Positions 9,602-18,800 of a stretch of DNA of 64,000 nt are shown here, piece after piece. This DNA is from Rhizobium lentis (GTDB lineage Bacteria; Pseudomonadota; Alphaproteobacteria; Rhizobiales; Rhizobiaceae), in NCBI RefSeq assembly GCF_014200175.1, contig NZ_JACHBD010000013.1, forward strand, positions 62,001 through 126,000, read 5' to 3'. Numbering within the stretch: position 1 is the first letter of the stretch; every line of letters begins with the position of its first letter. A program made the position numbers and the translations under genes. A model generated the notes under the pieces. The model did no database searches. It had not been told where the DNA came from and saw only the letters and a list, made by a program, of their open reading frames with translations.

Positions 9602-12600
9602 TCCGGACGTGTGTTCGCCTTCTGGTCATTCTGTGGGCGACCCAAGCGTGGGGCGCCGAGGTCAAGAGACCGGACGTGATGTCCTTCATCGTGGGCGTCG
9701 AGAACTACGACAACGCCGAACTCAACAGGCTTGTCTATGCGTCGGACGATGCGCAGAAAGTCCACGACCAGCTTGCGATCGTGTCCAATCTGGACAGCAA
9801 TAGCCGACTGTTCGTCGCGGATGACACGACCGGATCGAAGTTCACGGATGACGACCTGCGGCGAGAACTGATATTGTTCTCGCGCCAGATAAAAAGGGAT
9901 AGAAACAATCTGAATATCGTTGTTTATCTCGGCGGCCACGGCACTCTATCGCCGGGAAAGAAACTTTGGTATCTCCCGAGCAATTATGACCCGGTCAACC
10001 AGCTAAATTTTGTTCCGTTCTCGGAGATACTTGAGTATTTCACAGACCAGGTGGCGACCACAGGTGTCTACGGAACGAAGATTACATTCCTGGTGAACAT
10101 ATGCGGCGCTGGCAACGCGGAGTCGCTCGCAAATCCGGCGCTACGCAGCCAGAACGTTGACAATGAACTGATATCGGTATCTCAACAGATCTATCGTGAA
10201 CTCGAATTCGGCAGACTGAGCCTGGCGATCGTTCCTGCGACGCCCCGAGACCGAAACGCCTTTGAGGACGAAGCGCTCAAGAGCAGCCGGTTTGCCCATT
10301 ACCTTCTCGAAGGCATGAAAGGACGGGCCGCTGGCGCCGACGGCGTCCTCACCGCCAACAGTCTTTTCGGATACATCGAGAAAGGTCTGAAGGAGGAGCT
10401 TCCCAAAAACACGGGTTTCGCTGGCAATGTCCAGCTGGGCGTCACACGAGGCTTGGAAGGTCGCGCCAGTCTTGAACTGGGCACTGCTCTCTTCGCCGCC
10501 GCCGAAAATCTACGCGCCATGGCTGCGCCTCTACCTCCCGACGTCTTGGATCACATCGCGCTTATGCAGGATCTAGCGTCCCTCCAATTGGCTCGGGTCG
10601 AAACACGAAATACAGATCTTGGTCCCCGATCGAAGCTTCGCAAGATCAAGGTCGACGCCACTCGCGGGGCGGTTACCGATGTCGGCGGGTCCATGACAGA
10701 TGGAGAGGGACAACTCCTCGATGCCGCCGAGCTCAAGGAACTCGGCGCTCTGTCGGAGACGGCGAAAACGTTCAACACCCTTCGGCAGTTCAGGGACTCC
10801 CTGAAGTCAAATCCCGGATCGAAGGCGCTGCTGCTGGTCGATGACACGCCCGACAGGGGACAAGAGGTCGCGGTCTGGAAAAGGATATTGGCGAATTTGG
10901 TCCGCGAATTCGAGTTTCAGACGCTCGATGCGGCTGCCCCCAGGGACCTCGCCTGGGTCGAGGTGTTGCAAAGGGTCCGGAAGGCCGACGACCTACGCCG
11001 ACGATCCGCGGGGCCGTCTCCATTGCTGGTTATTTATGTCGGTCGATCAGATTTGAGACCTTTGGAAACGAGTCCGATTGCAACGTGTAATCGTCTCGAG
11101 AGGAGCCCCGAATGCGACCTCATCCCTTTTGGTATCCGAGATCTCCAGCTTGTTCAGCAAGTATGGGGCGCGCCGTTCACCTTTATTCATGACGCGCCGT
11201 TCGGGGGTCATCTTCTCGAGGATCAGCCGGCTCAGGTTTCCTTGCTGGTGGGCGCAAGAGAGTTCAACGGAATGACGTTCGGCGGCTCCCGCGGTTCATC
11301 ATCTTTGGCTTTAGCGACGGCGTTCGAGGAAGGTGCCGAAGATCCGGCAACCCATCCTCTGGTCCAGAAGACAAGGGCGTCTTTTGTCGACACTTTTGGC
11401 TCAACCGGCAACGACTTCGTGGTGGGCACCCCGCTCTGGAAGCCACACGGAACTTTATTGATGGATATTGCCGCGAACCAATTCGGTGCGGCCTCACAAC
11501 TGGTCTTCCAAGCCGCGTCGGGATGCCTCGCCAAGTCCGACACCGATTGCGGCGCGGCGATAAAAACTCTGATAGGCGAGCAGAATCCCCTAAATGAGCT
11601 CGAAGAAGCATCAAAGCACGATCTCAGATCCGAATCCGGCGAAGCGGCCAACGGGTACCATAAGGCCGAACAAGTATTCACCGCACTCCAGCAGCTGCCA
11701 GATGCATACGGTGCGGCCGCTACCGGGGCGGAGGTCTCCAAACTCACAGGACTTATCGCGAAGCGGCTCATGGGCGTGCGAAGCAAATTGGGTCGCCACG
11801 TGACCCTAGTCACACTATCGATCGGCGACTACCGCTCTCCGCTAATCGCGGACCTGAACAACACGGCCGACGACATCGAGGCATATCAGGAGGCCTTCGC
11901 CGAATTTTTCGGTAGGATCGAAAATATCGAGTTCGAGCATATCGCTTTGCCTGAAGACTCCAGCGCCGATGCCATCCTCCAGAGGTTGAGTACACTACGA
12001 GAGGCCTCGAAGGACAGGCCAGCTGATCTGATCGTCTTCGTCTACAGCGGCAGGGGGATTGAAATCGGAGGTCGGCGCTTCCTGGTGACGACGCAGGCCG
12101 AACCCGGGGAAACCGAGGATCAGATAGGGGGTTCTTTCGCGGGTTTCGCGGGCGGCCTTCGGCAGCAAAACGTTGTCTGGCAACCAACGACGCTGGTCGA
12201 TTTGGCCGACATCGCCGAAGCGATGCGGGATGTCTGGTTTTTCGGCATCTACGACGCGCAGTTTGCCGCACCTATCCGGGACGGCGCGATAGACAGCCTT
12301 CTCCAGAAGCACGTCGATTCCGTCAGGTTGCCGACGAGCCCGGCGCCTACGACAATTACCGCGCAGTCGAACACCTTCCTGTTCGCACCCAGAGGAAACA
12401 TTCCGGCGCGGCAGGTCCACCTTTGGTTGGAAGGCAAGCTGGTCCAGTCTAGCAGCGCGCCGAACGGGTGCTTGGCGCAGATCGGCGAACCATTGAAGGG
12501 CCCGGCTTCTCCCCTTGCGGCCGCCGTCGTTTCGTCATTTGAGACATTCAAGCAAGGGACCTATCGCGACTGGGTGAAGAATGTAGCCCAGGGCAGTTGC

Positions 12601-13284
12601 CTTCGGAAGGGCGATGCCATCGATGGCGTTCTCACGGCTCAGGGCGACCTCGATGTGCCGTTTCTCGCGAGCGGCGACGGCGCGGATCTCGTGAGCTATT
12701 TTCAGGACGGTTCGGCGCGGCGCGAACTAAATATTTCTGCGGCGGCGGCGGTCGCGAATGATGTCCTCGAAACATTCCCCACTGAATTGAACCGGTTGTC
12801 CGTGGGGGCTTTAATGATCGCCCTTATGCAGCAAAGCAAACAGCGCAATGACCTGTCGGGACAGACAGCGATGAGCGCCGATTGGTCGGCGACCGCAAAA
12901 AAGGTTCTCGAACGGGATATGGACCCGCCCGGGCCTCTTTCGCCTGGAGCCGACGCCGAGAACGCCGAGCTCGAAGCCATGCGCGTTGAACTCATCAGCC
13001 GATTCGACATGCTTAACGGTGAACCGGACCGGGCAAGAGACACTCTTTTATCCGCCTCGCCGGACGTGCTCTCGCGGCGAAAATTACCCCAGCGGCTTGC
13101 CGAGATCGCGGGAGAGGCGCTGCGGAGGCAGCCTACCGAGATTCTAGGGCAGGCTAATGCCAAGATCGCAAAGCTCCTCGAGTCGCCGAGCCGACAGGCC
13201 GCTCTTACGTCTCTCGCCGCCCAGATCGATGCCGAACGCCGGCTGAGAGGCGAGCCCTACAGGATAGGGGTACCAACGCGATGA
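9598..13284 (+). CDS. Large exported caspase-like (C14) protein with one intact and two degenerate caspase units
   Basis: A 1228-residue protein with a short signal peptide (cleavage near AWGA-EVK, residue 20). Residues 28-300 are a caspase p20-like unit: FIVGVENYDN, DDAQKVHDQL, then VVYLGGHGT (His114) and FLVNICGAG (Cys169), giving an intact His/Cys dyad. A second unit around 400-560 has VIYVGRSD and FIHDAPFGG where the His and Cys should be. A third around 735-900 starts VTLSIGDYRSPLIADLNNT, with DDIEAYQEAF, FVYSGRG and FGIYDAQFA. Both lack the dyad and look like pseudo-caspase units. The remainder (900-1228) is helical with no recognised domain. It is coupled by ATGA to the serine protease before it. 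Substrate and trigger are unknown; the signal peptide argues for action in the cell envelope. Confidence 0.82.
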   Translation: MIRTCVRLLVILWATQAWGAEVKRPDVMSFIVGVENYDNAELNRLVYASDDAQKVHDQLAIVSNLDSNSRLFVADDTTGSKFTDDDLRRELILFSRQIKRDRNNLNIVVYLGGHGTLSPGKKLWYLPSNYDPVNQLNFVPFSEILEYFTDQVATTGVYGTKITFLVNICGAGNAESLANPALRSQNVDNELISVSQQIYRELEFGRLSLAIVPATPRDRNAFEDEALKSSRFAHYLLEGMKGRAAGADGVLTANSLFGYIEKGLKEELPKNTGFAGNVQLGVTRGLEGRASLELGTALFAAAENLRAMAAPLPPDVLDHIALMQDLASLQLARVETRNTDLGPRSKLRKIKVDATRGAVTDVGGSMTDGEGQLLDAAELKELGALSETAKTFNTLRQFRDSLKSNPGSKALLLVDDTPDRGQEVAVWKRILANLVREFEFQTLDAAAPRDLAWVEVLQRVRKADDLRRRSAGPSPLLVIYVGRSDLRPLETSPIATCNRLERSPECDLIPFGIRDLQLVQQVWGAPFTFIHDAPFGGHLLEDQPAQVSLLVGAREFNGMTFGGSRGSSSLALATAFEEGAEDPATHPLVQKTRASFVDTFGSTGNDFVVGTPLWKPHGTLLMDIAANQFGAASQLVFQAASGCLAKSDTDCGAAIKTLIGEQNPLNELEEASKHDLRSESGEAANGYHKAEQVFTALQQLPDAYGAAATGAEVSKLTGLIAKRLMGVRSKLGRHVTLVTLSIGDYRSPLIADLNNTADDIEAYQEAFAEFFGRIENIEFEHIALPEDSSADAILQRLSTLREASKDRPADLIVFVYSGRGIEIGGRRFLVTTQAEPGETEDQIGGSFAGFAGGLRQQNVVWQPTTLVDLADIAEAMRDVWFFGIYDAQFAAPIRDGAIDSLLQKHVDSVRLPTSPAPTTITAQSNTFLFAPRGNIPARQVHLWLEGKLVQSSSAPNGCLAQIGEPLKGPASPLAAAVVSSFETFKQGTYRDWVKNVAQGSCLRKGDAIDGVLTAQGDLDVPFLASGDGADLVSYFQDGSARRELNISAAAAVANDVLETFPTELNRLSVGALMIALMQQSKQRNDLSGQTAMSADWSATAKKVLERDMDPPGPLSPGADAENAELEAMRVELISRFDMLNGEPDRARDTLLSASPDVLSRRKLPQRLAEIAGEALRRQPTEILGQANAKIAKLLESPSRQAALTSLAAQIDAERRLRGEPYRIGVPTR

Positions 13285-13294
13285 GCGTCTGAGC

Positions 13295-13522
13295 GTGCCG
13301 CTGTTTGGCTTTTCGCTATTAGATCTTGCCGGTTTCGAATTCGTGCTGGTTCCACAAGGTGCTAAACCGGAGAACGCCATTACAAGGGAGAAGGTTATTT
13401 CTGGTATTAAGGATGGGCCATTGGATGACCTTCCAAACAATACCAACCTCGGGGAGCACTTGAAATTCCTGGTGTACCTGCTGAGAGGTAGATACGACGA
13501 TATCAAGCAGAAATGCTTCTGA
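13295..13522 (+). CDS. Small hypothetical protein or gene remnant
   Basis: A 75-codon frame opening with GTG just after the caspase-like gene (10 bp past its stop). The product (FVLVPQGAKPENAITREKVISGIKDG, then LKFLVYLLRGRYDDI) has protein-like composition and lower GC than its neighbours, but I do not recognise it. There is no good ribosome site, and an ATGAGCGTCTGA directly upstream hints at a decayed start. It may be the remains of a third operon member. Confidence 0.3.
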   Translation: MPLFGFSLLDLAGFEFVLVPQGAKPENAITREKVISGIKDGPLDDLPNNTNLGEHLKFLVYLLRGRYDDIKQKCF

Positions 13523-13873
13523 CGACGACAGGAACGGAGCGACCATATCTGGACCTCATGACATTGACAGAATGACATGCGACGGTGCGGTTGCGCACGG
13601 CGAGAAAGGCCATTTGGCCGACGAAGGTTGAACTGAGAAGGTATGGGCGCATTGTGCTGAGCGAGCGTGACGTCCAAGGGAACCGTTCTTCACCAGCCCT
13701 ATGCCCGGGCATTGTTGCGGGGATGTTCACGTTTTGAGCTAAGAAGATCGCATAATGGATCAAGCGGACTTGCGGCATTTCCGCCTCCGCTCAGGAATCT
13801 TTGAGGGGAGAGAGGAAATCAAGATCAATTTGCTGGCTGGTAAACCACTTGCGAGCGCTAATGGAGTCCGGTG
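13523..13873. other. Intergenic stretch with an IS-end-like repeat
   Basis: No gene is supported. It contains the 51-bp repeat at 13711-13762 that recurs at 41299-41349 (listed separately), which suggests leftover insertion-sequence DNA. Confidence 0.4.
13711..13762. repeat. IS-end-like dispersed repeat, copy 1
   Basis: This block matches 41299-41349 along its whole length, with a shared 19-bp core GAAGATCGCATAATGGATC and shared TCACGTTTTG upstream of it. The two copies lie on the same strand 27.6 kb apart and both sit in gene-free DNA. The terminus of a common insertion sequence is the simplest reading; I cannot name the element. Confidence 0.5.
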
Positions 13874-14617
13874 TCACGACCCTAAAAAGCGGAACGGCGC
13901 GCTCAAATTCTTCCGGCCAATTGAACTTCGAAGACGCTGCGACGGAGTCGAGTTCTTCTTTATCTCCGTTGTCGTAGCCTCGAGCCGTGCTTCTTCGTCA
14001 AGCACCGCAATAAACTGGATCTCAGCCCCTCTTGTATTGAAATCAGGAGATGCTGAGACTCGAATGCAACGAAGCGATCTGTAAACTCGCCCAGAATCAG
14101 AATTCCTTTTATGCTTGTCCTTCGATTGGCTGCGGATCGCAATTACGGGTCCATCACTCAGGGCGTCGGGAAATGCGAAGCGGCCGTACCGACGTTCCAA
14201 GGTGTGAGCGAACGTGCAGCGTGTTTCATCGCTACTGAAGCCTATGGCACGTCTCATGCCTGCAAGGGCCTTCTTTTGGACGGCACAGAGTTTCGTCAGG
14301 TCAACAACGAGGTTCTCGCCCGGCGAGTTCTCAAGTTGGGCCGCAGCGGGCGTCGTGCCTTTGGCAACGGCCTGCATCAAGCCCAGCTTGGCTTTGACTA
14401 ATGGTGCAACAGCAACAAGATCGCGTCCTTCAGCGAAGTTCACGATATCGCATGTCTGAGTCAGAACCACCCAGCCCTCGACCCAGGCCACGTCCATGGA
14501 ACCATGTTCATTTACGAACATGGTCGGGAACTCGCGCGCGTCGAGAGTGTAGTCTCCCTGACGCCACGATCTGAGTATGTCCTTTTCGTCTTCTAAAAGG
14601 CTAACGCAAAAGCGCAT
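13874..14617 (-). CDS. Hypothetical protein with LTQTCDIV motif, N-terminus cut by IS66 fragment
   Basis: A minus-strand frame of about 247 codons. The segment WVVLTQTCDIVNFAEGRDLVAVAPLV belongs to a group of small uncharacterised proteins often annotated only by this [LS]TQ[TS]CD[IV] motif and found in mobile regions; their function is unknown to me. The reading frame enters an IS66 fragment at about 14605, so the natural N-terminus has probably been lost and ATG 14615-14617 may be a chance start. The last 25 residues (TPSQRLRSSIGRKNLSAPFRF) are basic. Confidence 0.5.
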   Translation of the reverse strand: MRFCVSLLEDEKDILRSWRQGDYTLDAREFPTMFVNEHGSMDVAWVEGWVVLTQTCDIVNFAEGRDLVAVAPLVKAKLGLMQAVAKGTTPAAAQLENSPGENLVVDLTKLCAVQKKALAGMRRAIGFSSDETRCTFAHTLERRYGRFAFPDALSDGPVIAIRSQSKDKHKRNSDSGRVYRSLRCIRVSASPDFNTRGAEIQFIAVLDEEARLEATTTEIKKNSTPSQRLRSSIGRKNLSAPFRFLGS

Positions 14618-14822
14618 GATCTGCAGGGAGTGCGACACGGCGGTAGCGGGTCAGATGCCGACCCTGCCGATCGAACGCGGCAAGCCCGGACCGGGATTGC
14701 TCGCCCATATCATGGTCGCCAAATTCGACGATCATATCCCTCTCTACCGCCTATCCGAGATGTACGACCGGCTGGGAATAGACATCTCTCGCTCTGTCAT
14801 GGCGGACTGCGTTGACCTGTTG
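14605..14822 (+). pseudogene. IS66 TnpC transposase fragment
   Basis: The frame reads ICRECDTAVAGQMPTLPIER, GKPGPGLLAHIMVAKFDDHI and PLYRLSEMYDRLGIDISRSV before passing into unrelated sequence. This is the middle of IS66-family TnpC (CxxC zinc-finger end, MPSLPIERG, HVLVSKYCDHLPLYRQSEI, SRSTLADWVG). Only about 70 of roughly 530 codons remain. It sits exactly between two genes whose 5' ends are missing, so it is a scar of deletion around an old insertion. Confidence 0.85.
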
Positions 14823-15531
14823 CGAGCTGAGACTGGATGAAGCTCGCGAACTCCTTCGCGGGATGCAGAAACTCTGCATGAATAACGAACACGAGTCTCT
14901 CTACATGGCGCTCTGCGGGGAGCTATCAGCGATCGAGCAGGACCATGAAAAGACTGTGCAGTACCACGAACGAGCATGGATCAAGCCCCGGGCGGTGACG
15001 GCACCATGCACCGCAGAAATGGTGCATGCGATCGCCGTGAATAGGGCGCTGCTCGGAAACGCGGACAAAGCGGCAGCTTGGCTCGCCTTGGGGGAGCAGG
15101 CCGACTTCGTGCAACACTTTTGCGGCATTCGAATTACCTTGGTCAAGGCTTGGCTGGATATCCTCGCGGTAGACGGAATAGCCTCCGGTGTGCGATTTGT
15201 GGAGATCGAGGACGCCATCTTTAATATACAGGCGCCTGAGTTGCAGATAGAGATGTTGGAACTCCTTGCACGTGCGGAGGTTAGGGGCATCTATGCACCT
15301 GCGCGGATCAAGAGCTGGAACGATTATTTCCGGTCGGTTAGACCATTGATGCTCTGCCCTAAGTTCCGGCGGGATTTCTGGCTCGGATTGAGCCGTGTGA
15401 AACACGAGGCCACCCGACTCGACCTTGATGCGGGAGCGCGGGCCCGCCTGCTGCAACGGTCCACGTGGGCGAAGGATTGGGGGAACCGAGCAGTCGAGCG
15501 AAGAGATTGTTTCCGGAGGGATCCGCAATGA
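14812..15531 (+). CDS. Helical repeat-like hypothetical protein, probably 5'-truncated, coupled to pcp
   Basis: About 239 codons from a TTG inside the IS66 scar; the first convincing native residues are around ELRLDEARELLRGMQKL. The sequence is alpha-helical with paired helices (HESLYMALCGELSAIEQDHE, VHAIAVNRALLGNADKAAAW, EMLELLARAEVRGIYAPARI), which resembles TPR-like repeats, but I recognise no family. Later ATGs at 14863 or 14878 may serve as starts now. The stop overlaps the pcp start in ATGA (15528-15531), indicating a former operon. Confidence 0.45.
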   Translation: MTCCELRLDEARELLRGMQKLCMNNEHESLYMALCGELSAIEQDHEKTVQYHERAWIKPRAVTAPCTAEMVHAIAVNRALLGNADKAAAWLALGEQADFVQHFCGIRITLVKAWLDILAVDGIASGVRFVEIEDAIFNIQAPELQIEMLELLARAEVRGIYAPARIKSWNDYFRSVRPLMLCPKFRRDFWLGLSRVKHEATRLDLDAGARARLLQRSTWAKDWGNRAVERRDCFRRDPQ

Positions 15532-16154
15532 AAGCGCTAGTGACCGGATTCGACGCGTTTGCCGGGCTTCCGTTTAACCCGTCCGAAGAGATTTTGAAAA
15601 GCCTAAGACGGCATCCCCCAAACGACCTGTTCGATCTGATCGAGTTTTCGGTCCTTCCAACTTCATACGCGGGAGTCGACAACTGGCTCGAGCGAAGCCT
15701 CGATCTCGCCCTGGACGCAGATCTAATCCTAATGCTTGGCCTGTCTGTGTCGACAGATAGGCTTATGCTTGAGCGCTTTGCCATCAACGTAGCCGATTGT
15801 GGCGTAGCGGACAATCGCGGCGAGGTTCGCAGTGGAGTCGCGATTGTCGATGGCGGCCCCCGCGCATACGGGACCTCTGTCAATCTTGAACGTGTCGGAG
15901 CGCAGCTGGCGGTGGCTGGCATCCCCTATTGCGTGTCGAACAACGCGGGCGACTACGTCTGTAACTATATCTATTACCGCGTACTTAGACGCTTAGACGA
16001 AGTGGCGTCGACCGCGAAGGCCCTGTTTGTCCATATACCTTGGGCTTATCCCGTGACGATACAGGAGCATTTCGATTTGCCGCAACGGGACAGGCATCTA
16101 GCAGCCATCGGAAAATTACTGCTGGCATGCCGGATGTATCTAGATGAGTGCTGA
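15528..16154 (+). CDS. pcp: Pyrrolidone-carboxylate peptidase (peptidase C15)
   Basis: A 208-residue protein, typical length for Pcp (about 210-215). It removes N-terminal pyroglutamate from peptides in the cytoplasm. The family hallmarks are in place: VTGFDAFAGxxxNPS at the N-terminus, LMLGLS, the Glu motif LERFAINVAD (Glu82), the catalytic Cys motif YCVSNNAGDYVCN (Cys145) and FVHIPW (His169). The start ATG at 15528 overlaps the upstream stop and follows CGGAGGG. A longer open frame upstream is not part of the enzyme. All three catalytic residues are intact, so it could be active even though both sides are decayed. Confidence 0.9.
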   Translation: MKALVTGFDAFAGLPFNPSEEILKSLRRHPPNDLFDLIEFSVLPTSYAGVDNWLERSLDLALDADLILMLGLSVSTDRLMLERFAINVADCGVADNRGEVRSGVAIVDGGPRAYGTSVNLERVGAQLAVAGIPYCVSNNAGDYVCNYIYYRVLRRLDEVASTAKALFVHIPWAYPVTIQEHFDLPQRDRHLAAIGKLLLACRMYLDEC

Positions 16155-16334
16155 ACTGCACGGCTGTGGTTCGGCGTTGACGGATGACCCCGTGGTTCAC
16201 GTGGGAGGCGCAGGCGATCAGATCTTGGACCACCGCAACGGGAACTTGCACCCCGCGCATGGGCGGAGGCGGGACAACGGCAGGGAAAACTCGTCATCCA
16301 TTTTGTGGCCAACAGTGACCGACGCCCGCAGTGA

Positions 16335-17006
16335 GATAGGATTAGCAGCATACCGCCGGACGCCAATACCCTCCTGTGGGTCGGCGATCACTGCCTGAAG
16401 ACATACGACCGCGTCAACGTGATCGTTGCCGGCAAGCAGCCGGAGTCCCAGTACCTTACGATCGACGAGGCGGTGAAGCATTGTGAAGAGGGCATTGGCG
16501 TCCGGGACTGGGCAAGCTTCGAAAACAATACAATCGCGCCGGACGTCGTGATGGCATGTGCGGGCGACGTGCCAACTATGATAAGGACGGTCAACGTCGT
16601 CGATCTACTCGCGCTGCAAGGTCCGAAGGTGCATCCTCATGGCCTCGATGATGCACGGTTCGATAGTATCTTTACGCAGGACAGGCCGGTCATCTTCGCC
16701 TACCACGGCTATCCCTATCTCATCCACCGGTTGACGTGCCGGCGCACCAATCACGGCAACATCCACGTGCGCGGGTTCGTGGAGGAGGGAACTACGACGA
16801 CGCCGTTCGACATGACCGTATTGAACGAGCTGGACAGGTATCATCTCGCTCTCGAGGCGATCGCGCGAGTGCCCGATCTCGCCGAGAAGGTGCCAGATGT
16901 AGTGGCAGACCTGCATGCAAAGCTCGACGAGCACCGGGCGTTCGTGCGGGAGCGTGGAGAAGACATGCCGGAAATCCAGAATTGGCGCTGGGCACGCTCC
17001 TCCTAG
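16335..17006 (+). pseudogene. Phosphoketolase (Xfp) C-terminal fragment
   Basis: The frame reads IPPDANTLLWVGDHCLKTYD, RVNVIVAGKQPESQYLTIDE, ... DDARFDSIFTQDRPVIFAYH, GYPYLIHRLTCRRTNHGNIH, VRGFVEEGTTTTPFDM and ends DMPEIQNWRW. This is the C-terminal quarter of xylulose-5-phosphate/fructose-6-phosphate phosphoketolase, including its usual C-terminal end. A stop codon lies just upstream of PPDAN and no N-terminal thiamine-diphosphate domain is present, so it is a dead fragment of an enzyme of about 790 residues. Confidence 0.85.
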
Positions 17007-17239
17007 CGCCACCGATGACCGGATTTGGGTAGCGACTGCCACCGCATACTGCCGCAGCCACGCTGGCAGGAGAGAGGATTCGAGTGCGAGGTGGCAACCT
17101 CGCCTTCGACTTGGGGTGTCCCAACGGCAAGCGCAGCCTTTGCAGCGTCAGCTTCAGCCTGTTTCGAGTCCTTTTCGCTCTGCAGACGATGCGATCCCAA
17201 AACGTCGTAGAGAATGATCGCCGGATCATGCTGCAGCCG
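17007..17239. other. Short intergenic stretch without a gene
   Basis: I see no supported gene here between the phosphoketolase and polyketide synthase remnants. Confidence 0.4.
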
Positions 17240-17700
17240 TCAACGAGAGGCAGCTAAGGGTGAAGCCCGTAGAAGCTTCTCGAGTACGAACAGCGCGGTT
17301 GGCGAGGACATGTTCCCATAGTCCGAGAGAACCTCACGTTCCTGATGAGGGTTCCATGGCTTAGTTTAAGCGCCGATTCCAAGGCGGTGATAACCTTGGA
17401 TCCACCGGGGTGGCACGCAAACCGGTCAACGTCGGCAGGAGTAAGATCTGATCGGGCGAGTATGGACGTTACGCCCTTCAGCACATGAGTTTCGGCGAAC
17501 GGTGGTATCGCACGGTCGAAGATCACGCCCAGACCCTCCGGATCGACGCTCCATCCCATGATGTCTAGCGTGTCGGGCCACGTATGCTGGCCTGCAAGTT
17601 CGACCTCGGCCAGACCGGTCTCACTGGCACGCACCACGCAGGCGGCGGCCCCGTCGCCGAAGAGGGCGGTCGCCACGATGTTCGCCTTCGTAAGCTTGTC
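17240..17700 (-). pseudogene. Type III polyketide synthase (chalcone synthase-like) C-terminal fragment, frameshifted
   Basis: Reading on the minus strand: LTKANIVATALFGDGAAACV, then WPDTLDIMGWSVDPEGLGVI, FDRAIPPF, DRFACHPGGSKVITALE (the catalytic His region HPGG) and, after a one-base shift near 17355, REVLSDYGNMSSPTALFVLE and a stop at 17240-17242. This is the C-terminal half of a bacterial alkylpyrone/alkylresorcinol-type type III polyketide synthase. The active-site Cys half is missing, because the sequence joins IstB-element DNA at about 17700. Confidence 0.85.
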
Positions 17701-18302
17701 TGTTGGTTTCCACGCGGAACTGAGCCGGTTTTTCCACCGAGAAGTGAGCCACCTCTAAGTATGGTTTTCTGATCAGGCTTTGGTCAATGGGTTGGCCTTT
17801 TCTCCTCTCTTTTGTGCCGCGGCAGCCGAGCTGGCTTTGAAGCGGAAGCTGTCGTTCCCGGTTTCCGGGATATGGCAACGGTGGGTCAGGCGATCGAGAA
17901 GAGCCGTCGTCATCTTGGCGTCGCCGAAGACTGTGGCCCATTCACTGAAGCTAAGGTTGGTGGTGATGACGACGCTGGTCCGCTCGTAGAGCTTGCTCAA
18001 CAGGTGGAAGATCAGCGCTCCGCCGGAGGCGCTGAACGGAAGGTATCCCAACTCGTCCAGGATCAGCAGATCGAGGCGAACCAGCGTCTCGGCGATCTGT
18101 CCAGCCTTGCCCTTGGCCTTTTCCTGCTCCAGCGCATTGACCAGTTCGATGGTCGAGAAGAAGCGGACCTTTCGGCGATGATGCTCGATCGCTTGAACTC
18201 CGAGAGAGGTCGCGACATGTGTTTTTCCTGTGCCCGGCCCGCCGACGAGCACGATATTCGGCGCTCCGTCCATGAACTCGCATCGGTGCAGTTGGCGCAC
18301 CG
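17701..18302 (-). pseudogene. istB: IS21-family remnant with truncated istB
   Basis: The minus-strand frame 17773-18302 encodes GGPGTGKTHVATSLGVQAIE (Walker A), LLILDELGYLPFSASGGALI (Walker B and the IstB DELGY motif), YERTSVVITTNLSFSEW and a normal IstB C-terminus. The first 70 or so residues are missing: the frame fuses to ImuB sequence at about 18302. DNA from 17701 to 17772 is probably the element's right end. IstB is the AAA+ helper of the IstA transposase; no istA is seen. Confidence 0.85.
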
Positions 18303-18800
18303 CCGACGTGGCTGCCAGACAAGCCGGCGTTCATGTCGGCATGCCGGCGGCGAAAGCGCAGGCGTTATTCCGCGGCCTGATGCTGGTCGATGCGGATCCT
18401 GCAACGGATGCCGCAGCACTCGAGCGGATCACGCTCTGGGCTCTGACGCTCTATTGCCCGACCGTCGCGGTCGATGGGATCGATGGCATTGTCATGGATA
18501 CCGAGGGTGCCGATCACCTGCAAGGCGGCGAACTGCCGATGGTGACGAAGATCGCCAATCAGTTTCTGGCCAGAAAGCTCACGCCCGGCGTCGCCGATAC
18601 CTGGGGAGCAGCTCATGCCTGCGCGCGCGCCATCAGTCGGGCTACGGTTATCGTGCCACTCGGTGAGACCGTGCGCGCCGTCGAAAACTGCCGATATCGC
18701 TTTTGCGCCTTCCGGGGAAGGTCGTCAGCGACCTTCGTACGCTCGGCTTTCCAGACGATCGGCGAATTGGCCCACACGCCGCGCGCGCCGCTGACGCTAT
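18303..18800 (+). pseudogene. ImuB-like DNA repair polymerase fragment, frameshifted
   Basis: The frame reads AGVHVGMPAAKAQALFRGLM, LVDADPATDAAALERITLWA, YCPTVAVDGIDGIVMDTEGA, DHLQGGELPMVTKIANQFLA. This is the N-terminal region of ImuB, the inactive Y-family polymerase homologue that works with ImuA and DnaE2 in SOS mutagenesis. After about 18670 the reading passes through at least two frameshifts (RKLPISLLRLPGKVVSDLRT, then QTIGELAHTPRAPL). The start is lost in the IstB junction and the 3' end at about 18800, so it is non-functional. Confidence 0.75.

Noticed and set aside
16144..16398. Small frame between pcp and the phosphoketolase remnant
   Set aside because: It overlaps the start of recognisable phosphoketolase sequence in another frame and has no independent support.
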